Virus record (IMG/VR): IMGVR_UViG_3300020020_000159
Span: 1-23,092 of that record
Direction: 5' to 3' (one strand)
DNA from: a virus
Length of the DNA: 23,092 nt
The notes beneath the pieces were generated by a model. That model worked only from the letters and a program-made list of their open reading frames with translations, made no database searches and had not been told where the DNA came from. Shown piece by piece: positions 7,688 through 14,451 of this stretch. Numbering within the stretch: position 1 is the stretch's first letter; the number at the start of each line of letters is the position of its first letter. The position numbers were made by a program, and so were the translations under genes.

Positions 7688-8305
7688 ATGCACCAGATCC
7701 TTGAAATTCTCGCCGAGGAAGCGGCCAGCGCCGGACCCGACCTGGTCTCGCTCGACGACCTCAAGGCGGCGCTCGGCATCACCGGCTTCAGCGAGGACGC
7801 AGCGCTGGAGGCCGCGATCACCTTCCATTCAAAGATCATTGCCGATTACTGCAACCGGCGGTTCGGGTTGGCTGAGGCGCTGGAGACCTTCACCTTCGAC
7901 CGTTACGAGATCTGGCCGGTGCGGCAGGCGCTGACGCTGTCGCTGTACCCGGTGGTCGAGATCAGCGAGTTTTCAACGCTGGGTGCCGGCGGCGAATACG
8001 GTTTCGATCCGACGAGCGGGCGGGTGTGGTCTGCAAGCGGCTACCTGCAGGGCGAAGTCTCCGTGGCCTATTCCGGCGGCTACGACCTGCCTGAGGAAGC
8101 ACCCTCCCGGCTGGCGATGGCGGTGATCCACGCCGTCAACGATGGCCGCGTGTCCGGCAGTCGCGACCCCTCGATCCGCGAGGTGCAGCACGGCGACACC
8201 AGGATCAGCTACTTCACGTCCGCCACCACTTCGGCCTCGACGGGCTTCCTGTCGGCCACGGTGCTGGACCTGATCAAACCGTACCGGCGGCTGCATGTCG
8301 CTTGA
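7688..8305 (+). CDS. Head-tail connector (gp6-like)
   Basis: The true start is the ATG at 7688, two bases after the previous stop, giving 205 residues; upstream in-frame codons are a shadow of the collagen-like gene. The family pattern is clear: VSLDDLKAALGI, then ALEAAITFHSKIIADYCNRRF, a Pro-Val/Leu-rich strand, TSGRVW, VAYSGGYDLPEEAPSRLAMAV and a C-terminal LDLIKPYRRLHVA. These connectors (HK97 gp6-like and phiE125 gp8-like adaptors) form the ring under the portal. The 3' end overlaps the next gene by 11 bases. Identification is by family resemblance and by position directly after the portal block. Confidence 0.85.
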   Translation: MHQILEILAEEAASAGPDLVSLDDLKAALGITGFSEDAALEAAITFHSKIIADYCNRRFGLAEALETFTFDRYEIWPVRQALTLSLYPVVEISEFSTLGAGGEYGFDPTSGRVWSASGYLQGEVSVAYSGGYDLPEEAPSRLAMAVIHAVNDGRVSGSRDPSIREVQHGDTRISYFTSATTSASTGFLSATVLDLIKPYRRLHVA

Positions 8306-8639
8306 TTACGCCGCACTGCTTTACGACCCGGTCTATGGCGAGATCGGCGTGCCCTGCGAGTTCGCCGCGGGCGAGCTCGAGGCATCGATCACCGTGATCG
8401 ACGACACCAGGCCGAAGCAACTACCGGCCGGGCCGTATGTCGATGTGCGTGGCATGGGGCCAGGCGCGTTCGCGCGCATTCCTGAACTGGTGGCCAACGG
8501 CATCGCCCGCGCGGACTGGCAGGACGCGGTGCTGACCTTCAACGGCAAGGACTGGGTGGTGCGGTCCTATGAATTGCGCGGCAGCCCGAACGGCGAGGAT
8601 CAAGGCGAGGTGCGGTTTCTCCTGAAGGCATTGGAATGA
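8295..8639 (+). CDS. Head-tail stopper-like protein
   Basis: This 114-residue protein starts with YAALLYDPVYGEIGVPCEF and ends in a beta-rich WQDAVLTFNGKDWVVRSYEL plus EVRFLLKALE. That layout resembles head-tail joining proteins of the gpFII/stopper kind in alphaproteobacterial siphophages. Such proteins close the connector until the tail docks. It overlaps the connector gene by 11 bases and the next gene by four (ATGA), so translation is probably coupled. Size, beta content and position between connector and tail completion protein support the call; the fold itself is not verified. Confidence 0.65.
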   Translation: MSLDYAALLYDPVYGEIGVPCEFAAGELEASITVIDDTRPKQLPAGPYVDVRGMGPGAFARIPELVANGIARADWQDAVLTFNGKDWVVRSYELRGSPNGEDQGEVRFLLKALE

Positions 8640-9070
8640 CCGACGTTCGCGAGGCCATCCTGGCGCGGCTGGTCGAGGTGGTGGCAACGGTGCCGAACCT
8701 GATTGCGGTCCAGCGCAATAACACCGATTGGCCGGACATTCTGCCGGCGGCGCTGGTGCTAGACGGTGATGAGGAAGTTTCCACCGGCAACGATGGCTCG
8801 CGTCCGTCGAACCGGCCGATGCTGGTGGAGATGACACCGGAGATCGAGATCGTGGAGCAGTCCGATGCGATCGGTTCGGACCTCACCACGTTCCGGCGCG
8901 ACCTGATGAAACTGGTTTTGGCCGACGCCACGCTGAACACGCTGACCGGCAGCAACGGCAAGATCAGCTATCTCGGCTGCGTCACCGCGTTCGGCTGGAA
9001 AGAGAAGAATTTCGGCGCGCTGCAGATGCGTTTCTCGTTCAAATACCCGCTGAAACCCGACGACCTCTAA
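8636..9070 (+). CDS. Tail completion (terminator) protein
   Basis: The 144-residue protein has an N-terminal helix TDVREAILARLVEVVATV, then RNNTDWPDILPAALVLDGDEEV, a central VEMTPEIEIV strand, and a helix with FRRDLMKLVLADATLN. This is the usual arrangement of tail completion or tail terminator proteins (gpU-like role), which cap the tail tube and join it to the head. Its position between the stopper and the major tail protein is canonical. The start overlaps the previous stop by four bases. No unusual features are seen. Confidence 0.75.
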   Translation: MTDVREAILARLVEVVATVPNLIAVQRNNTDWPDILPAALVLDGDEEVSTGNDGSRPSNRPMLVEMTPEIEIVEQSDAIGSDLTTFRRDLMKLVLADATLNTLTGSNGKISYLGCVTAFGWKEKNFGALQMRFSFKYPLKPDDL

Positions 9071-9085
9071 CAGGAGATCACCACC

Positions 9086-9613
9086 ATGCCTGCATCGCCA
9101 AGCGTCCAGAACTACCACATCGGAAAGGGCATCGTCTCTTTCAAGGAAGAAGGCGGCTCGACGTTTGTCGACCTCGGCAACGCGCCGTCGTTCACTTATG
9201 AGCCGTCCGTAGAAAAGATCGAACACTTCTCGTCGCGCGAAGGTGTCAAGACCAAGGACTTCAGCGCGGTTTCCCAGGTCGGCGCCACCATCACGCTGGA
9301 GCTGGACGAGATCACCGCGCTCAACCTCAGCTTCTTGCTGCTGGGCGAGGCGGATGACACCGTGCCGACCGCCGTCACGATTGCCGCCCTGAGCAAGACC
9401 GAGTTCACCGGCGACATTAAGGTGGTCGGCACCAACGACATCGGCCAGCGGGTCGACTTCCTCGCCACCGTTTCGTTCGTTCCGTCCGGTGAGTTTTCTT
9501 TCATTACCAGCGAGGACGACTTCTCGGTGATTACGCTGGAGTGCGAAGTGCAGAGGGACGAGGATGGCGCGTTCGGCGTGGCGACCATCAACGAGCCGGC
9601 GGTGACGCCGTAA
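9086..9613 (+). CDS. Major tail (tube) protein
   Basis: This 175-residue protein is rich in beta strands and Ser/Thr/Val, with KGIVSFKEEGG, FVDLGNAPSFTYEP, KIEHFSSREGVKTKD and GATITLELDEITALN. The 'EHFSSREGVK' segment is typical of major tail tube proteins. The tube forms from stacked hexamers around the tape measure. AGGAG lies about nine bases before the ATG, a strong site suited to an abundant protein. The stop TAA shares its last A with the start of the tail chaperone. Size and place in the order are as expected for a siphovirus. Confidence 0.88.
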   Translation: MPASPSVQNYHIGKGIVSFKEEGGSTFVDLGNAPSFTYEPSVEKIEHFSSREGVKTKDFSAVSQVGATITLELDEITALNLSFLLLGEADDTVPTAVTIAALSKTEFTGDIKVVGTNDIGQRVDFLATVSFVPSGEFSFITSEDDFSVITLECEVQRDEDGAFGVATINEPAVTP

Positions 9614-10071
9614 TGGCCGACCTTCTGGACATTGCACCGTCAACCGCGGTTGACGTGGTGGTTGTCGCTGGCGAGCCTGTCGATGTGCGGCGCCTGAAGG
9701 TCGACGAGGTGGCCGCGCTGGCAAAGCGGTTTCCGAGCGTGCTGGCGATGTTTGTCACTGGCATCGATGCGGCGATGCTGCCGGGCCAGGCACTTGCCGC
9801 CATCATTGCCGCCGGGTGCAATCACATTGGCGACGAGAATGCGGAGGCGAAGGTCGGTTCATTCCTGATCGAGGATCAGTTCAAACTGCTCGATGCGATC
9901 ATGGGGCTTACATTCCCAAATGGGGTGGTCCCGGCAATGGAGGCGTTCGGAAATCTCGCGCGCCACATCGTCGGGGCGGCCGAAGATCCCAAGGTAGTGA
10001 AAATGCGCTTGAAGCCATCGCCATCGCCGTCACCGCCCTCATCCGAAGAGGCTTCCCGCCAGACTATGTGA
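9613..10071 (+). CDS. Tail assembly chaperone, G-like product
   Basis: The start at 9613 shares one base with the major tail protein stop and gives 152 residues. The sequence is helical: VDVRRLKVDEVAALAKRF, DAAMLPGQALAAIIAAG and LIEDQFKLLDAIMGLTFPNG. It fits the gpG role of binding the tape measure and recruiting tube subunits. From about residue 133 the frame turns into low-complexity Lys/Pro/Ser codons, where the same DNA encodes a helical hydrophobic segment in the -1 frame. This is typical of dual-coding regions in the G/T chaperone pair. A slippery site candidate is listed separately. Confidence 0.75.
   Translation: MADLLDIAPSTAVDVVVVAGEPVDVRRLKVDEVAALAKRFPSVLAMFVTGIDAAMLPGQALAAIIAAGCNHIGDENAEAKVGSFLIEDQFKLLDAIMGLTFPNGVVPAMEAFGNLARHIVGAAEDPKVVKMRLKPSPSPSPPSSEEASRQTM
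9915..9921 (+). promoter_or_regulatory. Candidate -1 frameshift heptamer
   Basis: CCCAAAT is read C CCA AAT in the G frame, matching the X XXY YYZ pattern for -1 slippage. No stop intervenes in the -1 frame from here to 10223. Against this site, the G-frame protein still looks family-like to about 10005, and the -1 frame between 9921 and about 10005 is Gly/Arg-rich and looks like a shadow. A slip near GTG AAA ATG (around 10000-10008) would fit the protein sequences better but has no canonical heptamer. Confidence 0.35.
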
Positions 10072-10223
10072 TGAGCCTGTCCCCGCGACAGATCGTGGCC
10101 TACCTGGAATTCTCCGACAAGCTGGACCGGATCGCACGCGCTATATCGCTGGGCGACACTGTGATGGGCACTCGCGGCGACGAGAAGGCGATCAGAAAGG
10201 CGATCAAGGATCTGAGTGGCTAG
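9921..10223 (+). CDS. Tail assembly chaperone T-frame extension
   Basis: This frame is -1 relative to the G-like gene and encodes ALEAIAIAVTALIRRGF, then PPDYVMSLSPRQIVAYLEFS and a basic helical end. The pattern matches T-type extensions, which are made as a G-T fusion by frameshifting (known in lambda and many siphophages). A G-T fusion here would be about 203 residues whatever the slip point. The given start is only the first codon after the candidate slippery heptamer; the real boundary may be near 10005. Alternatively, translation could restart at the ATG at 10071, which overlaps the G stop (TGATG), but that would omit the conserved-looking helix. The stop TAG at 10221-10223 overlaps the minus-strand gene stop. 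Confidence 0.6.
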   Translation, partial: WGGPGNGGVRKSRAPHRRGGRRSQGSENALEAIAIAVTALIRRGFPPDYVMSLSPRQIVAYLEFSDKLDRIARAISLGDTVMGTRGDEKAIRKAIKDLSG

Positions 10224-10606
10224 TCAAGAGCCACGCCGTTTGCGTCGACAATCCTGAGCAGCCCATTTTCGTGCTTGCTATGGCATCGAATGGCTGCCTT
10301 GGCACCGAGCCGCGCAGTTTCGTTTAGCGTTTTCCAGAATGGGTATGAGACGGTGGCCGTGGTGACAGGTCTTCCGGCCTGATAACCATCCTCGATCCTG
10401 GTTACTGCGAAATGCAGGCCATCCTGGATGAATTGCTTGTTTGCCTGGCACCACTCGGCGCGTTTTAGCCGTTCGGTTTTAACCTGTTCATCAATCCTGG
10501 CAGCTTCTTGCTTTTGGGCATCCGACGGACGAAACGCCGAAATTATCAAGCCCATCATCATCAACCAAAGCAGGACCAGCGCTCGCCTGAAATTCTTCTC
10601 TGACAT
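10220..10606 (-). CDS. Membrane-anchored small protein on the minus strand (moron-like)
   Basis: This 128-residue protein starts at 10606, where GAGGGGG lies about five bases upstream on the minus strand; a Met six codons earlier is less favoured. A basic N-terminus (KNFRR) precedes a hydrophobic span at residues 9-25 (ALVLLWLMMMGLIISAF), predicting an anchor or signal sequence with the rest outside the cytoplasm. The remainder has a charged helix with KQEAARIDEQVKTERLKRAEW and two cysteines (WCQ, RCH). I recognise no family. It is transcribed against the tail operon between the chaperones and the DUF6441-like gene, is lower in GC than its neighbours (about 48 percent in one sampled line), and looks like a moron: an independently expressed accessory gene, possibly acting in the lysogen or in exclusion. 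That role is inference. Confidence 0.65.
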   Translation of the reverse strand: MSEKNFRRALVLLWLMMMGLIISAFRPSDAQKQEAARIDEQVKTERLKRAEWCQANKQFIQDGLHFAVTRIEDGYQAGRPVTTATVSYPFWKTLNETARLGAKAAIRCHSKHENGLLRIVDANGVALD

Positions 10607-10676
10607 TGTTTCCCCCTCTTTCAACCGGGCACCATAACGACCGAGACGCCGACCCGTCCATGCTTATTCCTGCCAC

Positions 10677-10704
10677 ATTGTTGTTAATCCACGCCAAAGG
10701 TTAA
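10677..10704 (-). promoter_or_regulatory. Weak promoter candidate for the minus-strand gene
   Basis: On the minus strand, TTAACC (plus 10699-10704) and AACAAT (plus 10677-10682) are 16 bases apart, each matching four of six bases of the sigma-70 consensus. They lie about 70 bases upstream of the start at 10606. The stretch 10607-10709 is otherwise empty. This is the only divergent promoter space for the gene, so the guess rests mostly on need. Confidence 0.2.
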
Positions 10705-10709
10705 GCCGC

Positions 10710-11264
10710 ATGGCTGAGTTCAAGGTCACGTCCGACACGCCTGCCTGGCTGAAGGCAATCCGCGACAAGCAGAAGCCGGTGGCCGAGGCTGCGGTGGCTG
10801 CCTTGCGGGAGACCGCCGCCAATTCGGTGCAGGAGGGGCGCAAGGACATTGCCAGCGCCGGGCCGGGGTTTCGCGAGAACTGGCAGAAGCGTTTGGTTTA
10901 CCGCACCAAGGGCGCCAGGGAAGGCGACGCGCCGTCGCTGAATGCGCAGGCCACCATCTATCACCTCTATGGCATCGCCGGCGTGTTTGAGCATGGCGCC
11001 ACGATTTCCGGCAAGCCGCTGCTGTGGATCCCCACCACGCGCGGCGGACCGGCACCGAAGAAGTCCGGCAAGAAACTGGTGTCGGCCACCGTCAACGGCA
11101 AGCCGATGCTGTTCGATGCCGGTGACCGCGATCGCAACCGCAAGCCGCTCTATGTCGGCGTGCCGCAGGTCACCATCAGAAAGGTTTTCCACATCACCGA
11201 GATCGTCAAGCGCAACCTGGACAACATGGCCAGGCTGTTCATCAAGAACTTCAAGGACAGTTAG
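10710..11264 (+). CDS. DUF6441-like minor tail protein
   Basis: The 184-residue protein has an N-terminal helical half (AWLKAIRDKQKPVAEAAVAA), then FRENWQKRLVYRTKG, IYHLYGIAGVFEHGATISG, LLWIPTTRGGP and LYVGVPQVTIRKVFHI. This layout resembles the DUF6441 family of phage proteins, which often lies just before the tape measure in alphaproteobacterial phages; recognition is by eye. The segment with a Gly-Ala-x-Ile turn followed by a Trp/Leu-Ile-Pro-Thr strand is characteristic. A tail-related role is inferred from position. The ATG at 10710 is preceded by AAAGG. The stop lies three bases before the tape measure start. Confidence 0.6.
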   Translation: MAEFKVTSDTPAWLKAIRDKQKPVAEAAVAALRETAANSVQEGRKDIASAGPGFRENWQKRLVYRTKGAREGDAPSLNAQATIYHLYGIAGVFEHGATISGKPLLWIPTTRGGPAPKKSGKKLVSATVNGKPMLFDAGDRDRNRKPLYVGVPQVTIRKVFHITEIVKRNLDNMARLFIKNFKDS

Positions 11265-11267
11265 GGC

Positions 11268-13391
11268 ATGGCCGAGAAACTATCGATCACGATCGCGCTG
11301 GAAGGCGGCAAAGCAATCGAGCAGCAGCTCGAGGGCATTGGAGACGCTGGCAAGAAGGCGTTCGAGGAGATCGCACAGGCGGCGGAAAAGGCCGGCGGGT
11401 TCAAGAACCTCAAGCCCGAGGAGGTGACGGCGAAGCTCAAGGACATGGGCGTCGTCGGCAAGGAGGCGTTCGACAAGATCAAGGACGCCGTCGCGAGCGC
11501 ATCCAATTGGGAAAGGGTTGTCGGCGCGGTCCAGGGCGTGGAGAAAGGGTTTACCGGTCTGGCTTCGGCGGCTGCCGGATTTGCCCGTGCGCTGGGGCCG
11601 ATCGGCGTGGCCGCATCCGCCGTTGCCGTGGGGCTTGTGAAGGTGATGGGCGATGCGGCCGAGGCGATCAACAAGGTCGATGCTGCGGCGATCCAGGCCG
11701 GCTTGTCGATCGAGAAGTTTGACAAGATAAGCCAGACGTTCCAGCAGGCCGGCATCTCTGCCGGCGCTGCCGCGCAGGGCATTGCAAAAATCACCTCGGT
11801 GATGGAGCAGGCCAACCTTGAAAAGGTCACCCAGTCACTCAAGGAATTGCAGGAAGCCTCAACGCGCGGCTTTGGTGGCCAGGGCACCGCGCAGATGCAG
11901 TTTCTGTTTGAGACCGCGCAGAAGGTCGGTCCGGCGGCCGATGCGGCACGCGCGGCGCTGGAAAAACTCGGCGTCGTCAACATTCCGGAAAGCCCCGTCA
12001 CCAGGCTGAAGGAAATAATCACATCGAGCAACGGTGCGGTCGCGGCGGCAAGGGGGCTGATCGCCGCGCTGGAAGCCATGCCGGACACGGCGCAGCGCAG
12101 TGCGGCGGCGATCGCCATCCTCGACCAGAAGCTGGGAACCGAACTGGTGCAGGCGCTGCGCACCGGCAGCCTGACCGCCGCGCAGTTCGATCAGGTGGTT
12201 AACACGCTGACGCAGAACCAGGCCAACGCCGCCAATCTCTGGGAGCAGAATTCCAACAAGATGTCGTCCAGCTGGGAGCGCTTCAAGACATCGATCGGCG
12301 GCGACCTGCTCGCGACCAACACCATGCGGGAAATCCACACCGTCCTCGAGTCTCTCAACACGCTGATCAATGCCTCCGGCGAGCAGTGGACGGCAGCCTT
12401 TAGCCGCATGGGTGAGGGGGTCGTCGGCCTGTTCGCCAAGCTCGGCGAGCTTGAGGTGAAGCTCGCCGGTGCGATATGGGATGGGTTCGCAAATGCCGGC
12501 ACTGCGGCGATCAACGCGATTGTCAGTGCGCTTGACACACTATGGGAAAAACTCAAGGGCATCGGCGCGGCGATCAAAGGCGCATTCAGCGGGGGCGGTG
12601 AACCCGGCTCGACGACGCCGATCCCCGGCAACGCCAGGGGTGGTTGGATCGGCGGACGCGGCACGGGGACGTCGGACAGCAACCTCGCTTGGCTGTCCCG
12701 CGGCGAATACGTCATGCCGGCCAGTGCTGTCCGCCGGCCTGGCGTGCTGTCGTTCCTTGAAATGATGCGGCGGAAGGGCGGTATTCCCGGCTACGCCGGG
12801 GGCGGGCAGGTTGGATCGGGCGGCGCCGTCGGGATCCTCGACAAGATCGTCAGCGAGATCGCCGCGCTGTGGCCTCCGCATCAGGCGGCCATGGCCGAGG
12901 CGTATCGAGGCATTAATCAGGCGATGCTGAAACATCTCGATGCCATCCAGGCACTTGTGAACTCGATTGAACGGCAGCGGGACGGGTTGAGTAGCGCCAC
13001 CAGCAATGCCCGCGGCGGACTGCTTGGCGGTCGCGGTACCGGGACATCGGATTCCAACCTCGCCTGGGTATCGCGTGGTGAACACATCATGCCGGCATCA
13101 GCGGTGCGGCAGCCTGGCGTGCTGGCGCTATTGGAAGCGTTGCGGAGAAATGGCGGAAACCTGCGCGGCGTGCTGGACGGCATGGGGCGGTTCGCAATGG
13201 GCGGTCCGGTCGGGATGCCGGCGCTGGCAACCGGCGGCGGGGGCATGGGCCACCTTGGCACCGTCGACCTGCGCACCGACCACGGCACGGTGAGGCTGAT
13301 GGCTGGGGGCAGCGCGATGGAGCAACTGTCGCGGCTGGCGGTGACGAAAAGAATTACGAGTACCGGCCGGAAGCCGGGCTTCGTGAGTTGA
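11268..13391 (+). CDS. Tail tape measure protein
   Basis: This 707-residue protein sets tail length and is ejected ahead of the DNA. Its N-terminal 90 residues are charged helix. Residues 94-128 are hydrophobic and Ala/Gly-rich, and a second hydrophobic helical region spans about 388-445. The C-terminal part is Gly-rich and carries two copies of a 51-residue unit (residues 455-505 and 580-630) built around GGRGTGTSDSNLAW-x-SRGE-x-x-MPASAV, a motif common at tape measure ends. At about 1.5 angstrom per residue (established for tape measures) the tail would be near 106 nm. It is the longest ORF between chaperones and tip genes, as expected. No lysozyme or peptidase motif was seen in it. Confidence 0.9.
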   Translation: MAEKLSITIALEGGKAIEQQLEGIGDAGKKAFEEIAQAAEKAGGFKNLKPEEVTAKLKDMGVVGKEAFDKIKDAVASASNWERVVGAVQGVEKGFTGLASAAAGFARALGPIGVAASAVAVGLVKVMGDAAEAINKVDAAAIQAGLSIEKFDKISQTFQQAGISAGAAAQGIAKITSVMEQANLEKVTQSLKELQEASTRGFGGQGTAQMQFLFETAQKVGPAADAARAALEKLGVVNIPESPVTRLKEIITSSNGAVAAARGLIAALEAMPDTAQRSAAAIAILDQKLGTELVQALRTGSLTAAQFDQVVNTLTQNQANAANLWEQNSNKMSSSWERFKTSIGGDLLATNTMREIHTVLESLNTLINASGEQWTAAFSRMGEGVVGLFAKLGELEVKLAGAIWDGFANAGTAAINAIVSALDTLWEKLKGIGAAIKGAFSGGGEPGSTTPIPGNARGGWIGGRGTGTSDSNLAWLSRGEYVMPASAVRRPGVLSFLEMMRRKGGIPGYAGGGQVGSGGAVGILDKIVSEIAALWPPHQAAMAEAYRGINQAMLKHLDAIQALVNSIERQRDGLSSATSNARGGLLGGRGTGTSDSNLAWVSRGEHIMPASAVRQPGVLALLEALRRNGGNLRGVLDGMGRFAMGGPVGMPALATGGGGMGHLGTVDLRTDHGTVRLMAGGSAMEQLSRLAVTKRITSTGRKPGFVS
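12630..12782 (+). repeat. Tape measure 51-residue repeat, copy 1
   Basis: In-frame coding repeat for residues 455-505 of the tape measure. By hand alignment about 40 of 51 residues match copy 2 with no gaps. The core is GGRGTGTSDSNLAW. Confidence 0.85.
13005..13157 (+). repeat. Tape measure 51-residue repeat, copy 2
   Basis: Second in-frame copy, residues 580-630, separated from copy 1 by a helical segment of about 74 residues. Codons differ at many third positions, so the duplication is not very recent. Confidence 0.85.
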
Positions 13392-13395
13392 ACCG

Positions 13396-13848
13396 ATGCC
13401 CATAGGCGCCGACAATAATTTTACGTTGCTTGTAATGAGCCCAATAGGCGTTCCACTTTACAGCGCACGTGGGCTCACGCAAACACTCACTCCTGTTGCA
13501 GAGGCCAAGCCAAGTCCGCGAAGGACTATAAACGGAGAATTGAGGTGGCTGGGGCTCAGTCAAATGCAAAAGTATGAGTCCACGATATCTTGTACGGATC
13601 AGATGACGCCAGCCATCGACGGCATCTGGCCGGGGCAGGCGATATTAGTAAACTGTGTTTGCGAATTGGCATACCGAGATGGAGAAGCGCCCGGTCGTAC
13701 TGTCGTGCCCGGTACGACGCCACGCGAAACGCCGGACGGCTTTGTGTACTATTTCCCACAGATCGCTTTTATGGTGGTGGATTATTCAACATCATTTGAC
13801 GAATACGCGCACGATCTGCAATGGCAACTCTCACTGCGAGAGATATAA
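13396..13848 (+). CDS. Minor tail protein of unknown role
   Basis: The 150-residue protein has ARGLTQTLTPVAEAKPSPRR, then TINGELRWLGLSQMQKYEST, TPAIDGIWPGQAILVNCVCEL, and a C-terminal VVDYSTSFDEYAHDLQWQLSL. I recognise this layout from alphaproteobacterial phages, where it sits between the tape measure and the hub. A distal tail or baseplate role is plausible from position but not shown. Unlike the genes around it, the codons are A/T-richer (sampled lines about 47 to 57 percent G+C), a shift that continues through the HNH gene. The gene ends in a double stop (TAA TAA) directly before the HNH start. There is no strong ribosome site before the ATG at 13396. Confidence 0.7.
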   Translation: MPIGADNNFTLLVMSPIGVPLYSARGLTQTLTPVAEAKPSPRRTINGELRWLGLSQMQKYESTISCTDQMTPAIDGIWPGQAILVNCVCELAYRDGEAPGRTVVPGTTPRETPDGFVYYFPQIAFMVVDYSTSFDEYAHDLQWQLSLREI

Positions 13849-13851
13849 TAA

Positions 13852-14451
13852 ATGATGGTCTCAATTGCTCATTCTCCAAAGGAAGCAAAGCAGCAAGGAT
13901 TGACCCGATATTTTACGGGCAAGCCTTGCCCCAAGGGACATGTCGCGGAACGGATGGCTGTCAACTCGGACTGTGTTGGCTGCATGAACGATCGCAACAG
14001 TCTCCGCTATTCATTTAAAGAGGACTATCGCGCACGCACCAAATCGCGAATGAATAAATCATACGACGCCGATCCGGAAAAGTTTCGTCAGCGAGCTAAC
14101 GATCGGTATCTCATGGAGCCGGAGGTTATTAGGTCTCGCGTAAAGCGGTACCAAGAAAGGAATCCCGAGAAGTGCCGTGCCTGGAGAAGGGCCAAACACG
14201 CGCGCAAACAACAGGCTCCTGGCGCATTTAGCAGGGAAGATGTTGAACGAATATTCAAGGAGCAATCAGGCAGGTGCTTGTGTGGCTACGATCTTAACCT
14301 GAGCTATCACATAGACCACAAAACGCCCTTCTTGCGCGGCGGCTCTAATTGGCCGGAAAACATTCAGTTGCTTTGTCCGAAATGCAATATGAACAAGCAC
14401 ACCAAAACGATGGAGGAGTGGCTTCCATCCGCTTGGTGGAAGCAGTCTTGA
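13852..14451 (+). CDS. Free-standing HNH (homing-type) endonuclease
   Basis: This 199-residue protein has two zinc-type modules. Residues 18-50 carry GLTRYFTGKPCPKGH and CVGC (Cys26, His30, Cys41, Cys44), an N-terminal finger frequent in phage homing nucleases. Residues 60-120 are a basic helical linker with repeated YDADPEKFR/RNPEKCR-type units. Residues 141-185 form the HNH site: CLCG, YHIDHKTPF (His153, Asp155, His156), WPENIQLL (Asn170) and CPKC plus His183. It lies flush between a double TAA and the next ATG, and its GC content is lower (one sampled line 45 percent) than that of distant neighbours. That suggests a mobile gene that entered by homing. ATG at 13855 is an alternative start. 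Confidence 0.88.
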   Translation: MMVSIAHSPKEAKQQGLTRYFTGKPCPKGHVAERMAVNSDCVGCMNDRNSLRYSFKEDYRARTKSRMNKSYDADPEKFRQRANDRYLMEPEVIRSRVKRYQERNPEKCRAWRRAKHARKQQAPGAFSREDVERIFKEQSGRCLCGYDLNLSYHIDHKTPFLRGGSNWPENIQLLCPKCNMNKHTKTMEEWLPSAWWKQS

